In this document: positions 7,524 through 15,251 of the stretch, piece by piece
How positions within the stretch are numbered: position 1 is the stretch's first letter
How the letters are laid out: every line of letters starts with the position of its first letter
Assembly (NCBI GenBank): GCA_035457545.1
Contig: DATIBM010000089.1
Coordinates: forward strand, 1-20,732
Length of the DNA: 20,732 nucleotides
Origin: Nitrospira_G sp035457545
Lineage (GTDB): Bacteria; Nitrospirota; Nitrospiria; Nitrospirales; Nitrospiraceae
Reading direction: 5' to 3'
Program-made: the position numbers and the translations under genes
Notes under the pieces: model-generated
Seen by the model: the letters and a program-made list of their open reading frames with translations, nothing else
Databases searched by the model: none
Told to the model about the DNA's origin: nothing

Positions 7524-7664
7524 GGCAAGCGCGGGTGAAATGGGTGGAAGACCGGGTGGGGCACATTCCGACAGATGACGAAAGTGGACGAGCGGGACCA
7601 AGGTCGGCCCGTTCGACAGGAAATGCTCCAATTTTCTTAGTCGTACAGGGTCGCTAATGGGGGC

Positions 7665-7693
7665 TTGAAACAAGGAGAAGGGATTGCTAGGAT
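7665..7693 (+). promoter_or_regulatory. Candidate sigma70-type promoter for the glycosyltransferase pair
   Basis: TTGAAA (7665-7670), a 17-bp spacer, then TAGGAT (7688-7693). This would give a 5' leader of roughly 145 bases before the ATG at 7844, long enough to contain the hairpin that abuts the start. A nearer AT-rich alternative exists around 7735-7750. Confidence 0.35.
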
Positions 7694-7809
7694 GACTTCA
7701 CCTCATGATCATGCCCCCGGTAAGTCAATTAAGTTTTAATATCGATATAGAGTCTCTCCATCGCGATTCCGGGTTTGGGACGTAGCGCTCAGGAACCCCT
7801 GTAGCGGAC

Positions 7810-7843
7810 AACCTATTGTGCTCGTTTCACGCACAGGTAGGTT
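7810..7843 (+). promoter_or_regulatory. Leader hairpin that could mask the ribosome-binding site
   Basis: AACCTA (7810-7815) pairs with TAGGTT (7838-7843), and TGTG (7817-7820) pairs with CACA (7832-7835), with a 1x2 internal mismatch and an 11-base loop. The right arm contains the only purine-rich candidate ribosome-binding site (AGGTAGG, 7835-7841) and ends directly at the ATG at 7844. Folding would hide the start of the GT39 gene. Confidence 0.45.
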
Positions 7844-9613
7844 ATGGAGTGTAGTCTCCGCATTGGGAAGTGTGGGAGCATAGCCCAGACGATCCACGAC
7901 GCTATCGCCCGCTTCTACACGCCGGCTCTCTTCTTCCTAGCCTGTCTGACTTTCTTCTTCCTCGGGTTGGCTCAAATCCAACTGGCGCCGGAATCTGCCA
8001 ATATCGGTACCGTTCCCTTTCTGAAAGTCACGGTCTTTCTCCAAGACCATGGAAGCCTAGCCAACTCCTGGAATCTATTTGTGCATGGCGAGTACAAGGC
8101 CGCCATCCAACATCCCCTCTATCCGCTATTGCTGTCGAGTTTGGGAGTGGCGCCCCCCGACCTATTCTACGCCGGGAAAATGCTCTCGCTCATCATCGGG
8201 CTTGCTGTTGTGGCGAGTTTCTTCGCGATCGCACGAGATCTCCACGGGAATCTCGTCGCGTATGTCGCGGTCCTGCTGTTGGCGTTTAACGTCACGTTTT
8301 TGAACATGGTCTCGCAGGTCATCTGCGAGTCTCTCCTCATCCTCTTTGTGCTGCTCAGCTTGTACTGGATCATCAAGGGGTTCGAAAAGGAGCCCTATTG
8401 GCTGTGGGCAGGGGCGGCGGCAGGCTTTGCCTATCTCACAAAGGGAACAGGACTCTTGCTGTTGCCCGTCTTCACGGCGACGGCTGTTCTGGGCGCCGGT
8501 ATACGAACGTTCACCAGACGATGGTTCTGGCTCTTTTTCTTGGGCTTTGCATTGACCGCCTCGCCACTGATCGTGCGGAATCTGGTCGTCTATCACGAGC
8601 CCATCCATGAAGGAGCTGTTTTCAAGGTGCCCTGGATGGATACGTACGATGACCACTACAAGGCGGATGTCGGGTGGGCCATCAAATATCCCGAGGTGGT
8701 CTGGGATGAAGACCGATTCCCGACCATGCGGTCGTATCTCGCGACCCATTCATGGGCGGACATCTTCGTCCGGTTTCGCTATGGGGTCAAAAAGGAGGCG
8801 CAGTTGCTGCTGAGCAGTCTTGACGTGATCGTCCTTCCGCAAGACCGCTACTTTGGCCATCTCCTGTTTCTGTTCTTCATGCTCGGCCTCGCGCTGGCCT
8901 CGAATTGGGCACAGAGGCTCTGTATCGTGATGACCGTGGGGGCCTTCTTTGTCCCCTTCGCCTGGGATTATCAAGTTGTCCCGAAGGAACAAGAAGCCGT
9001 GAGGTTCATTGCTCCGCTCATTCCCGTGATCTGTCTGTATGCGGCCGTGGGGATCGTCGCCATTCTGACGGCTGTGGACCGACGACTGGCAACGCGATCC
9101 TCAGGCATTTCGCTTCAGAAGTTGTTGCCGCCCGTGCTCGTTGTCGTGTGCGTGGCGACGCTGGGCTATGTTCTTGGCACGTATAACACGCGTCTCCCGG
9201 GAAGTCTCCCGCCGATTCCACAGGACCACACCGAACTATACCGATGGCTCGAACAGAACATGAGCGACGACGATCTCATCATGGTCAGCCACAATACGCC
9301 GTATTGGCGATACCTCTGGCTGGCGAAGTTTCACGGGAGGTGGGCATTCTGGCTTGCGAACAGCCGAAAGGTTCAAGAAGAAAGCATCGCCGAACTTACT
9401 CGCCTACTCGGCGAAAAGAGGGCGCGTCGCAACCGATACATCTTGTTTCATCGAGACGATGTAATACGGACGGCATCGCTGGAGCCGTACTTCGTCTGGC
9501 GCGAAACGGATGGATTGCGGCCGGCTCACCCGATCGAAGGATGGACCGAGGTCTACCGGCATCAGGAGCGACCGGCGTTGTTCCTCATTTATCGGGTTGA
9601 GCGGGCAGCATGA
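7844..9613 (+). CDS. GT39/PMT-like membrane glycosyltransferase
   Basis: Predicted polytopic GT-C-type glycosyltransferase that would transfer a sugar from a polyprenyl-phosphate donor on the outer face of the inner membrane. The 589-residue protein has about 11 hydrophobic segments: roughly 28-47, 112-130, 137-153, 158-177, 185-198, 203-220, 228-245, then three between 335 and 410, and one near 430-447. A soluble C-terminal domain of about 140 residues follows. Family-like stretches are HPLYPLLL (90-97) after the first periplasmic loop and AGFAYLTKGTG (193-203). The acidic pair often seen just after helix 1 of GT39 enzymes is not obvious (only E50 in APESAN), so the catalytic residue is uncertain. 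The downstream GT2 gene starts 18 bp after the stop. Acceptor and sugar cannot be read from the sequence. Confidence 0.8.
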   Translation: MECSLRIGKCGSIAQTIHDAIARFYTPALFFLACLTFFFLGLAQIQLAPESANIGTVPFLKVTVFLQDHGSLANSWNLFVHGEYKAAIQHPLYPLLLSSLGVAPPDLFYAGKMLSLIIGLAVVASFFAIARDLHGNLVAYVAVLLLAFNVTFLNMVSQVICESLLILFVLLSLYWIIKGFEKEPYWLWAGAAAGFAYLTKGTGLLLLPVFTATAVLGAGIRTFTRRWFWLFFLGFALTASPLIVRNLVVYHEPIHEGAVFKVPWMDTYDDHYKADVGWAIKYPEVVWDEDRFPTMRSYLATHSWADIFVRFRYGVKKEAQLLLSSLDVIVLPQDRYFGHLLFLFFMLGLALASNWAQRLCIVMTVGAFFVPFAWDYQVVPKEQEAVRFIAPLIPVICLYAAVGIVAILTAVDRRLATRSSGISLQKLLPPVLVVVCVATLGYVLGTYNTRLPGSLPPIPQDHTELYRWLEQNMSDDDLIMVSHNTPYWRYLWLAKFHGRWAFWLANSRKVQEESIAELTRLLGEKRARRNRYILFHRDDVIRTASLEPYFVWRETDGLRPAHPIEGWTEVYRHQERPALFLIYRVERAA

Positions 9614-9631
9614 TGAATGGAAGAGGCGCAT

Positions 9632-10414
9632 ATGATTGACGGACGCAAAGTCGTGGTGGTGATGCCGGCCTATAACGCCGCGCGGACGCTCAAGCAGACC
9701 GTGGCCGACATTCCCCACGATGTCGTGGACGAGGTGTTGCTCGTGGACGATCACAGTCGTGATGAGACCGTGGCGCTGGCCAAGGAGTTGGGTCTCACCG
9801 TCTTCCTGCACGACAAGAACTACGGCTATGGGAGGAATCAGAAGACCTGCTACCTTCAGGCGCTCAGGCGGGGGGCGGACATCGTGGTGATGATCCATCC
9901 GGATTACCAGTACACGCCGCGGCTCGCGCGCGCCCTGGCCGGCATGATTTCCTCCGGCGTGTATGACGTGGCGCTCGGCTCGCGCATCCTGGGGGGCGGG
10001 GCATTGAAGGGCGGCATGCCCTTGTATAAGTACGTCTTCAACCGGTTCCTGACCGCGATCCAGAATCTCCTGCTGGGCAGCAAACTCTCCGAATTTCACA
10101 CCGGCTATCGCGCGTTCTCGCGGCAGGTGCTCACAGCCCTCCCGCTCAATGAGAATGCCGACGGGTTCATTTTCGACAACGAGATGCTGGTGCAGGCGAT
10201 CTATTTCGGCTATCGCGTCGGGGAAATCAGTTGTCCGACCAAGTACTTTCCGGAGGCCTCGTCGATCGCCCTGTGGTCAAGCTGCGTATACGGGCTTGGG
10301 GTGCTGCTGTGCAGTCTCAAATACCGCCTGCAGAAGCTGCATCTGGGGCAATTCCGGATGTTCAATCCGAAGGGCCGATTGCTCGGGGAGTCGTACTATA
10401 CGGAGGTCACCTAG
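9632..10414 (+). CDS. GT2 family glycosyltransferase (dolichyl/polyprenyl-phosphate sugar synthase type)
   Basis: Likely cytoplasmic enzyme that charges a polyprenyl phosphate with a sugar from a nucleotide donor. The 260-residue GT-A-fold protein shows VVMPAYNAARTL (9-20), the nucleotide-binding VDDHSRDET (38-46), HPDYQYTP (89-96) at the DxD-like metal position, GSR (116-118) and the acceptor-side HTGYRAFSR (156-164). There is no clear C-terminal membrane anchor. The ATG at 9632 is chosen over 9617 because GGAAGAGG lies five bases upstream. It follows the GT39 gene by 18 bp, and the pair makes a coherent donor-synthesis plus transfer module. The exact sugar is unknown. Confidence 0.88.
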   Translation: MIDGRKVVVVMPAYNAARTLKQTVADIPHDVVDEVLLVDDHSRDETVALAKELGLTVFLHDKNYGYGRNQKTCYLQALRRGADIVVMIHPDYQYTPRLARALAGMISSGVYDVALGSRILGGGALKGGMPLYKYVFNRFLTAIQNLLLGSKLSEFHTGYRAFSRQVLTALPLNENADGFIFDNEMLVQAIYFGYRVGEISCPTKYFPEASSIALWSSCVYGLGVLLCSLKYRLQKLHLGQFRMFNPKGRLLGESYYTEVT

Positions 10415-10582
10415 CCGTGTGGCAGGTTGTTGAGAAATCGACGTTTGTGAAGAGTAGTTGCACCGAATTCACGGTATGATGTCTCTGATCATGGGCTTGT
10501 GTGCCGCTACGGTGTGCCGGCGGCGGACGATTCATTCTCAGCAAGTTCCGCAGTCTTCGATCCCACTTCCGAATCACCCTCG

Positions 10583-10620
10583 AGCGACCTGATTAGGCGG
10601 TGACGCTGATTGCGGCCGTC
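10583..10620 (+). repeat. 38-bp imperfect direct repeat, copy 1
   Basis: It begins agcgacctg and ends ctgattgcggccgtc. It matches copy 2 at 33 of 38 positions with no gaps. Weaker similarity seems to continue upstream (cacttccgaatcaccctc against cacttttctgaaattactct), so the repeat may be the best-kept part of a longer duplicated element. Confidence 0.7.
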
Positions 10621-10832
10621 GAGGTCTTTTCTCGTCTCTCCCAAGTCATTGGGACTAGGGTTGTCTTTCACCGCACAGTTTGTACCCACTCCCATCGTCA
10701 GGCTCGTGAGTCTTGACTGCGGAAATTGCTGAGGCTCGGGCACCGGCCTTTCCGATCCACTGCATCTCGCTTTTGGCGAGCGGCGGCGGCTACTCGCAAG
10801 AACCTGCCCGCACTTTTCTGAAATTACTCTTT

Positions 10833-10870
10833 AGCGACCTGGTTGGGTGATGACTCTGATTGCGGCCGTC
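10833..10870 (+). repeat. 38-bp imperfect direct repeat, copy 2
   Basis: Second copy, exactly 250 bp downstream of copy 1, with 5 mismatches in 38 and no gaps. The shared 3' half (ctgattgcggccgtc) is identical. No flanking target duplication or transposase was seen. Confidence 0.7.
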
Positions 10871-10970
10871 ACGACTCGTTGCATAAATGAGAACGCAACG
10901 GGTCCCCCGGCGACTTCTTCGGCGCGGGCTTCGGGAGGACGAGAGTCACGCACAACCCAGGTCGCTTCCC

Positions 10971-13673
10971 TCACGCCCCGTGGCACTTTTTGTATTTTTT
11001 CCCGCTGCCGCAGGGGCAGGGATCATTGCGGCCGACCTTGTCGTACTGGTGCTTGACGGTTTTGGACGCGGCCGGTTCTTCGCCGCGGTTAAGGGAGAGG
11101 CGAGGAGGCATCTGAGGAGGAGGCGTGGGATGGGCTTCCTGGCGCACCGCCTGAATCTTGAACAGCCGTTCGAGCGTGTCCGATTTGATGCGCTCCATCA
11201 TGCCCGAGAACATGTCGAAGCCTTCGCGCTTGTATTCGATGAGCGGGTCCTTCTGGCCATAGCCGCGCAGCCCGATCCCGTCGCGCAACTGGTCCATGCC
11301 GAGCAGGTGGTCCTTCCAGTGGTGGTCGATGACCTGGAGCAGGACGATCTTTTCCAACTGGCGCATGATGTCCGAGCCGATTTCCTCCTCCTTGCGCCGG
11401 TAGGCCTGCCGGACGGCCTGCTGGAGTTCCTCGACCAACGCATCGCGGCCGAGATCCTTCAAGCCCTCGATGCCGCCTGGGTGGTCATGGGCCAGGTCCA
11501 CGCCGAACTGGCCGTGCATCGATTCGGCCAGGGCCGCATAGTCCCACTCCTCCTGATATTGCTCCTCGGGGCAACAGGCTTGGACGAAGGAAGTCACGAC
11601 GCTGTCCATCATGCCCATGATCTCGTCCGTCAGGTTCTCGCCGGTGAGGATGGCCCGGCGGTGCTGGTAGACGACTTCCCGCTGCTTGTTCATGACGTCG
11701 TCGTACTCAAGGAGCTGCTTCCGGATTTCGAAATTATGCGCCTCCACCTTCTTCTGCGCGTTTTCGATCGCGCGGGTGACCATGCCGTGCTCGATCGGGA
11801 CGCCTTCCTCCATGCCGAGCTTGAGCATGAGGTTGGACACGCGTTCCGAGGCGAAGATCCGCATTAAGTCGTCTTCCAGCGAGAGATAGAAGCGCGAGGA
11901 TCCGGGGTCTCCTTGCCGGCCGGCCCGCCCCCGGAGCTGGTTGTCGATGCGCCGGCTCTCATGTCGCTCCGTGCCCAGGATGTGCAAGCCGCCCGCCGCC
12001 ACGACCTCCTGCTTGTTCTTCTCGCAGTCGGCCTTGATCTCTTCGAAGACCGCCAGCCGCCGTTCCTCGGGGATGCCTTCTTCCTGATACAGGAGGCGCT
12101 TGAACATGAAATCCGGATTGCCGCCCAAGAGGATGTCCGTGCCGCGGCCCGCCATGTTGGTCGCGATCGTGACGGCCCCCTTGCGTCCCGCCTGCGCGAT
12201 GATCTCCGCTTCCTTCTCGTGATATTTCGCGTTCAGGACATGGTGCTTGACCCCCTGGCGGCTGAGCATGCCGGAGAGGCGCTCGGACTTCTCGATCGAA
12301 ATGGTCCCGACCAGCACCGGCTGCCCATGCTGGTGGCAGTCCTTGATCTCTTCGACGATCGCGTTGAACTTCTCGCGTTCCGTTCGATAGACCACGTCGG
12401 CGTAGTCTTTCCGGATGTTCGGCCGGTTGGTCGGGATGACGTTGACGTCGAGGTTGTAGATCTTGGCGAACTCCGAGGCCTCGGTGTCGGCCGTGCCGGT
12501 CATGCCGGCCAGTTTCTTGTACATGCGGAAGTAGTTCTGGAAGGTCACGGACGCAAGGGTCTGGTTCTCGTTCGCGATCTTGACCCCTTCCTTGGCCTCC
12601 ACCGCCTGGTGCAGGCCGTCGCTCCACCGGCGGCCCGGCATGAGCCGGCCGGTGAACTCATCGACGATGATCACCTCGCCGTCCTTCACGACGTAGTCCA
12701 CGTCGCGTTTGTACAGCGAATGGGCCTGCAGGGCCTTGATCACGTGGTGGACCAGGGTCATGTTCGAGAGGTCGTACAGGTTTTCGACCCCGAGCAGTTT
12801 TTCGACCCGGGCGTTCCCTTCCTCGGTCAACGAAGCCGTCTTGGTCTTCTCTTCGATCGTGTAATCCTGCTCCGGCTTGAGCTGCGGAATGATCGCGTTG
12901 ATCCGATAGTACAGGTCCGTCGAATCCTCGGTGGGGCCGGAGATGATCAAGGGGGTCCGGGCCTCGTCGATCAGGATGCTGTCCACCTCGTCGACGATCG
13001 CGAAGTTCAGCTCCCGCTGCACGCACTGTCGGATGTCATTCACGATCAGGTTGTCGCGCAGGTAGTCGAAGCCAAATTCATTGTTCGTCCCGTAGGTGAT
13101 GTCCGCGCGATAGGCCTCCGAACGGGAGCAGGGACGCAGGGATTGCAGGCGCTTGTCGGCTGCGTCGTAGGTCGGGTCGTATAAAAAGGAGGCGTCGTGC
13201 TGGATCACGCCGACCGACAGGCCGAGGAAATGATAGAGCGCGCCCATCCATTGCGCGTCGCGCTTGGCCAGGTAGTCATTGACGGTCACCAGATGAGCCC
13301 CATGGCCGGTCAGCGCATTGAGATAGAGCGGGAGCGTAGCGACCAAGGTCTTGCCTTCGCCGGTCTTCATCTCCGCGATGCGGCCCCTGTGCAGGATCAT
13401 GCCGCCCAGGAGCTGCACGTCGAAGTGCCGCATGTTCAGCTTGCGCCGGGAGGCCTCCCGGCAGACGGCGAAGGCTTCCGGGAGCAGATCGTCGAGTGGT
13501 TCGCCCTTCTCCAGCCGCTTCCGGAATTCCTGAGTCTTGTCCGTCAGGGCGTGGTCGGAGAGGGGCGTCAGGCTTGGCTCCAGCGAATTGATCTGCTCGA
13601 CCACCGGACGCAAGGCCTTGATCTCACGATCATTCTTGCTTCCGAAGATGAGGTTGAGGATGCGCGTCAACAT
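10971..13673 (-). CDS. secA: Preprotein translocase ATPase SecA
   Basis: Motor ATPase that drives unfolded preproteins through SecYEG. The 900-residue length is typical. Visible features are the Walker A motif MKTGEGKT (102-109), TYGTNNEFGFDYLRDN (193-208), the Walker B/DEAD-like DEVD (228-231) with DSILIDEARTPLIISGP after it, MAGRGTDI and GRAGRQGDPG in the second helicase domain, and the C-terminal zinc-binding SEC-C tail with C886, C888, C897 and H898. The ATG at 13673 has a weak AGG seven bases upstream. It appears monocistronic, convergent with the glycosyltransferase pair, and divergent from the small His-rich gene. Confidence 0.98.
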   Translation of the reverse strand: MLTRILNLIFGSKNDREIKALRPVVEQINSLEPSLTPLSDHALTDKTQEFRKRLEKGEPLDDLLPEAFAVCREASRRKLNMRHFDVQLLGGMILHRGRIAEMKTGEGKTLVATLPLYLNALTGHGAHLVTVNDYLAKRDAQWMGALYHFLGLSVGVIQHDASFLYDPTYDAADKRLQSLRPCSRSEAYRADITYGTNNEFGFDYLRDNLIVNDIRQCVQRELNFAIVDEVDSILIDEARTPLIISGPTEDSTDLYYRINAIIPQLKPEQDYTIEEKTKTASLTEEGNARVEKLLGVENLYDLSNMTLVHHVIKALQAHSLYKRDVDYVVKDGEVIIVDEFTGRLMPGRRWSDGLHQAVEAKEGVKIANENQTLASVTFQNYFRMYKKLAGMTGTADTEASEFAKIYNLDVNVIPTNRPNIRKDYADVVYRTEREKFNAIVEEIKDCHQHGQPVLVGTISIEKSERLSGMLSRQGVKHHVLNAKYHEKEAEIIAQAGRKGAVTIATNMAGRGTDILLGGNPDFMFKRLLYQEEGIPEERRLAVFEEIKADCEKNKQEVVAAGGLHILGTERHESRRIDNQLRGRAGRQGDPGSSRFYLSLEDDLMRIFASERVSNLMLKLGMEEGVPIEHGMVTRAIENAQKKVEAHNFEIRKQLLEYDDVMNKQREVVYQHRRAILTGENLTDEIMGMMDSVVTSFVQACCPEEQYQEEWDYAALAESMHGQFGVDLAHDHPGGIEGLKDLGRDALVEELQQAVRQAYRRKEEEIGSDIMRQLEKIVLLQVIDHHWKDHLLGMDQLRDGIGLRGYGQKDPLIEYKREGFDMFSGMMERIKSDTLERLFKIQAVRQEAHPTPPPQMPPRLSLNRGEEPAASKTVKHQYDKVGRNDPCPCGSGKKYKKCHGA

Positions 13674-13746
13674 GTCGGGCCTGGAATCGTGTCAGGAATC
13701 TCGGTTTGGTCTGCTCCCGGGAGGGTCCCGCTTAACAGTTCATCGG

Positions 13747-13752
13747 AGTATA
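13747..13752 (-). promoter_or_regulatory. Candidate -10 element of the secA promoter
   Basis: On the minus strand TATACT lies 74 bases upstream of the secA ATG, giving a predicted transcript start near 13740. No good TTGACA-like element occurs at 16-18 bp spacing. It is a positional candidate only. Confidence 0.33.
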
Positions 13753-13802
13753 CAGCAAACGAAATGGTGAATCCTACCAAGAAAGCCAAACGGTCTGCCA
13801 TC

Positions 13803-13832
13803 TTGACAGAGGACCATTGGAATTCTTAGCAT
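13803..13832 (+). promoter_or_regulatory. Candidate promoter giving a nearly leaderless transcript for His-rich protein A
   Basis: A consensus TTGACA (13803-13808), an 18-bp spacer and TAGCAT (13827-13832). The next gene starts with ATG at 13841, only 8 bp after the -10, so a transcript from this promoter would begin at or next to the start codon. Confidence 0.4.
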
Positions 13833-13840
13833 CAGGGCGC

Positions 13841-14188
13841 ATGTTTACGTACCTCCTCTCACGGTCCTTCACATTGGCCGCCGGCCGGTCGAGCGGCCTG
13901 GCTCGCCGCGCGATCGCGCTCGGTCTCGTCGTGGCGCTGGTGGGGCTGGCCGCGTTCCTCTATCCGGCGACTGTTCCCCATCTGATGCACCATGCGCAGC
14001 ACCATGCGGGCACGCACGGGACGGCGCTCTGCTCCTGGCTCTGCGCCGCCGGGCAGGGAGTCGAGGGGGCTGCCGCTCCGATCGCGCACCGATATGACCC
14101 GGTCGATCGTCTGGAATCGGTTGTCAGCGTGAATCCCGACCATCCTGCTCTGCTTTCCGTTTCGTCCCGCGCCCCGCCCACGGTCTGA
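13841..14188 (+). CDS. Small His-rich membrane-anchored protein A (CSWLC motif), function unknown
   Basis: I do not recognise a named family. The 115-residue product has a basic N terminus and one hydrophobic segment (about 24-40), either an uncleaved anchor or a signal peptide. It is followed by YPATVPHLMHHAQHHA (41-56) and LCSWLCAAGQ (63-72). H47, H50, H51, H54, H55, H59 and the pair C64/C68 look like metal or thiol ligands. The C-terminal part ends SRAPPTV. The gene at 14878 encodes a clear paralogue, and the two flank a TlpA-like thioredoxin, which suggests a joint envelope role in metal or redox chemistry (inference). ATG 13841 is preferred over an upstream TTG at 13817; an AGGG lies close upstream. 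Confidence 0.75.
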   Translation: MFTYLLSRSFTLAAGRSSGLARRAIALGLVVALVGLAAFLYPATVPHLMHHAQHHAGTHGTALCSWLCAAGQGVEGAAAPIAHRYDPVDRLESVVSVNPDHPALLSVSSRAPPTV

Positions 14189-14314
14189 TCTTCACACACA
14201 CGTTCATTCGGAACGGCGCAGTCCGCCCGGTGGCGGCCTGGTCGTCCGCTTATGGGACTCCTTCAGGTCGCGACCTCCTGTGAGGGAACGCGACAAGAAA
14301 CGGACGGGTTCTTT

Positions 14315-14875
14315 ATGAAGACGACGATAAGGCGAATGACCCCGGCGATCCTTGGTGTGCTGGGTTTGTTGGTACTTGGTTCAGGAGAAGGGGCCTGGAG
14401 CATGGGGTCCCGCGTGCCGGCCGTGGGGATGCCGGCGGCCGACTTCAATCTTATCGACCTGGACGGCAAACCCAGGAGCCTCGCCGAGTTCCGGGGGAAG
14501 GTCGTGCTGCTGAACTTCTGGGCGACCTGGTGCAAGCCCTGCACGACAGAAATGCCCGCCATGCAGCATGCCTATGACAGCTTGAAAGACAAGGGGTTGG
14601 TGGTGCTGGCCGTGAACGAACTTGAGGACGAAGCCCGCGTCCGCCAGCACATCAAAGACTATGGCCACACCTTCCCGGTCCTCCTCGACAGCCAGAACCA
14701 GGTCGCCAATCTCTACGGCGTGTTCGGGCTGCCGGTCAGCGTCTTCATCGACGGCAACGGATCGGTCCAGGAATACGTGAAGGGCAGCCTGCTGACCGAG
14801 CAAAAGATTCAGGACGTGTTCGACCGGATTCAGAACCGAGGAAGCCTCCAGGCCTCCTCCGCCGACGCGAACTAA
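14315..14875 (+). CDS. TlpA/ResA-like periplasmic thioredoxin
   Basis: Membrane-anchored or secreted thiol-disulfide oxidoreductase, probably acting as a reductant in the periplasm. The 186-residue protein has an N-terminal signal or anchor segment (about 9-28), then a thioredoxin fold: LLNFWATWCKPC (65-76) with active-site C73 and C76, and later FGLPVSVFIDGNG carrying the cis-proline. TlpA/ResA proteins commonly reduce cytochrome c apoproteins or copper chaperones and cuproenzyme sites; which applies here cannot be read directly. The ATG at 14315 is chosen because it starts the signal sequence; upstream in-frame codons from 14252 encode nothing signal-like. The next gene starts 2 bp after the stop. 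Confidence 0.88.
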   Translation: MKTTIRRMTPAILGVLGLLVLGSGEGAWSMGSRVPAVGMPAADFNLIDLDGKPRSLAEFRGKVVLLNFWATWCKPCTTEMPAMQHAYDSLKDKGLVVLAVNELEDEARVRQHIKDYGHTFPVLLDSQNQVANLYGVFGLPVSVFIDGNGSVQEYVKGSLLTEQKIQDVFDRIQNRGSLQASSADAN

Positions 14876-14877
14876 CC

Positions 14878-15201
14878 ATGTCCGTTCCTGTGACGAAGAC
14901 GGTCGCCGTCTGTCTGGCGCTCGGGTGGCTGATCCTGAGCGGAACCGTCTATCCGGCCACGGTGCCGCACGAGCTGCATCACGCCAAGCACCATGCGCAC
15001 CACCATGCGACGACGCATGCTTCCGGGCTGTGCTCCTGGTTGTGCGCCGCCGGACAAGTTGCGGATGGAACCTCGGCGCCGTTCGCGGTTCGCCTTCAAC
15101 TGGCAGATACGGTCGATGTGACACACTCCATTGACCCAAGCATTCCGACCCTTCAGTTTTTCCTCTCACGCGGTCCGCCCTCCCTCTTCCTCGCGGTTTA
15201 A
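14878..15201 (+). CDS. Small His-rich membrane-anchored protein B (CSWLC motif), paralogue of A
   Basis: The function is unknown. The 107-residue product has a hydrophobic segment (about 8-24), then YPATVPHELHHAKHHA (25-40), a His-rich extension (H41-H43, H47) and LCSWLCAAGQ (51-60) with C52 and C56. It aligns with the protein encoded at 13841 over its length, including the C-terminal SR-x-PP, with four extra residues between the His block and the Cys motif. The ATG lies 2 bp after the thioredoxin stop with no Shine-Dalgarno, implying translational coupling. Together they suggest metal, perhaps copper, binding at the outer face of the inner membrane. That is inference; no named family was recognised. 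Confidence 0.78.
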   Translation: MSVPVTKTVAVCLALGWLILSGTVYPATVPHELHHAKHHAHHHATTHASGLCSWLCAAGQVADGTSAPFAVRLQLADTVDVTHSIDPSIPTLQFFLSRGPPSLFLAV

Positions 15202-15251
15202 TTCGCCGAATAACGAGAAGCGCGCACATCGGCACAAGTGACCGATGCGAT

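Larger units (their letters stand above)
7448..7843. other. 396-bp divergent intergenic region, no convincing gene
   Basis: It separates the minus-strand nuo operon from the plus-strand glycosyltransferase pair. It contains candidate promoters for both directions and an AT-richer stretch around 7730-7750. A hairpin abuts the start codon at 7844. A minus-strand frame through 7428-7673 has no recognisable motif. No tRNA-like structure was seen. Confidence 0.6.
10415..10970. other. 556-bp gap between convergent genes, with diverged repeats
   Basis: It lies between the 3' ends of the GT2 gene and secA. Two 38-bp direct repeats are present (listed separately). Two short inverted repeats are visible: CTCGC-TTTTG-GCGAG at 10766-10780, and CGTTGC (10877-10882) with GCAACG (10895-10900). 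Neither is followed by a clear T tract on either strand, so terminators remain unproven. A 78-codon GTG-started minus-strand frame (10507-10743) covers one repeat copy but has no domain or ribosome-binding site. It may be degenerate mobile or coding sequence. Confidence 0.55.

Noticed and set aside
7428..7673. 81-codon minus-strand frame upstream of the methyltransferase
   Set aside because: It is out of frame with the methyltransferase, has no motif, and overlaps the likely operon promoter.
10507..10743. 78-codon minus-strand frame in the GT2-secA gap
   Set aside because: It has a GTG start without a ribosome-binding site and no domain, and it overlaps one direct-repeat copy; it cannot be supported as a gene.
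10415..10970. Insertion sequence remnant
   Set aside because: Direct repeats are present, but no transposase fragment, terminal inverted repeats or target duplication could be seen.
11913..13184. 423-codon plus-strand open frame opposite secA
   Set aside because: It is antisense to highly conserved SecA motifs; its Val/Asp/Leu/Arg-biased composition is typical of a shadow frame.
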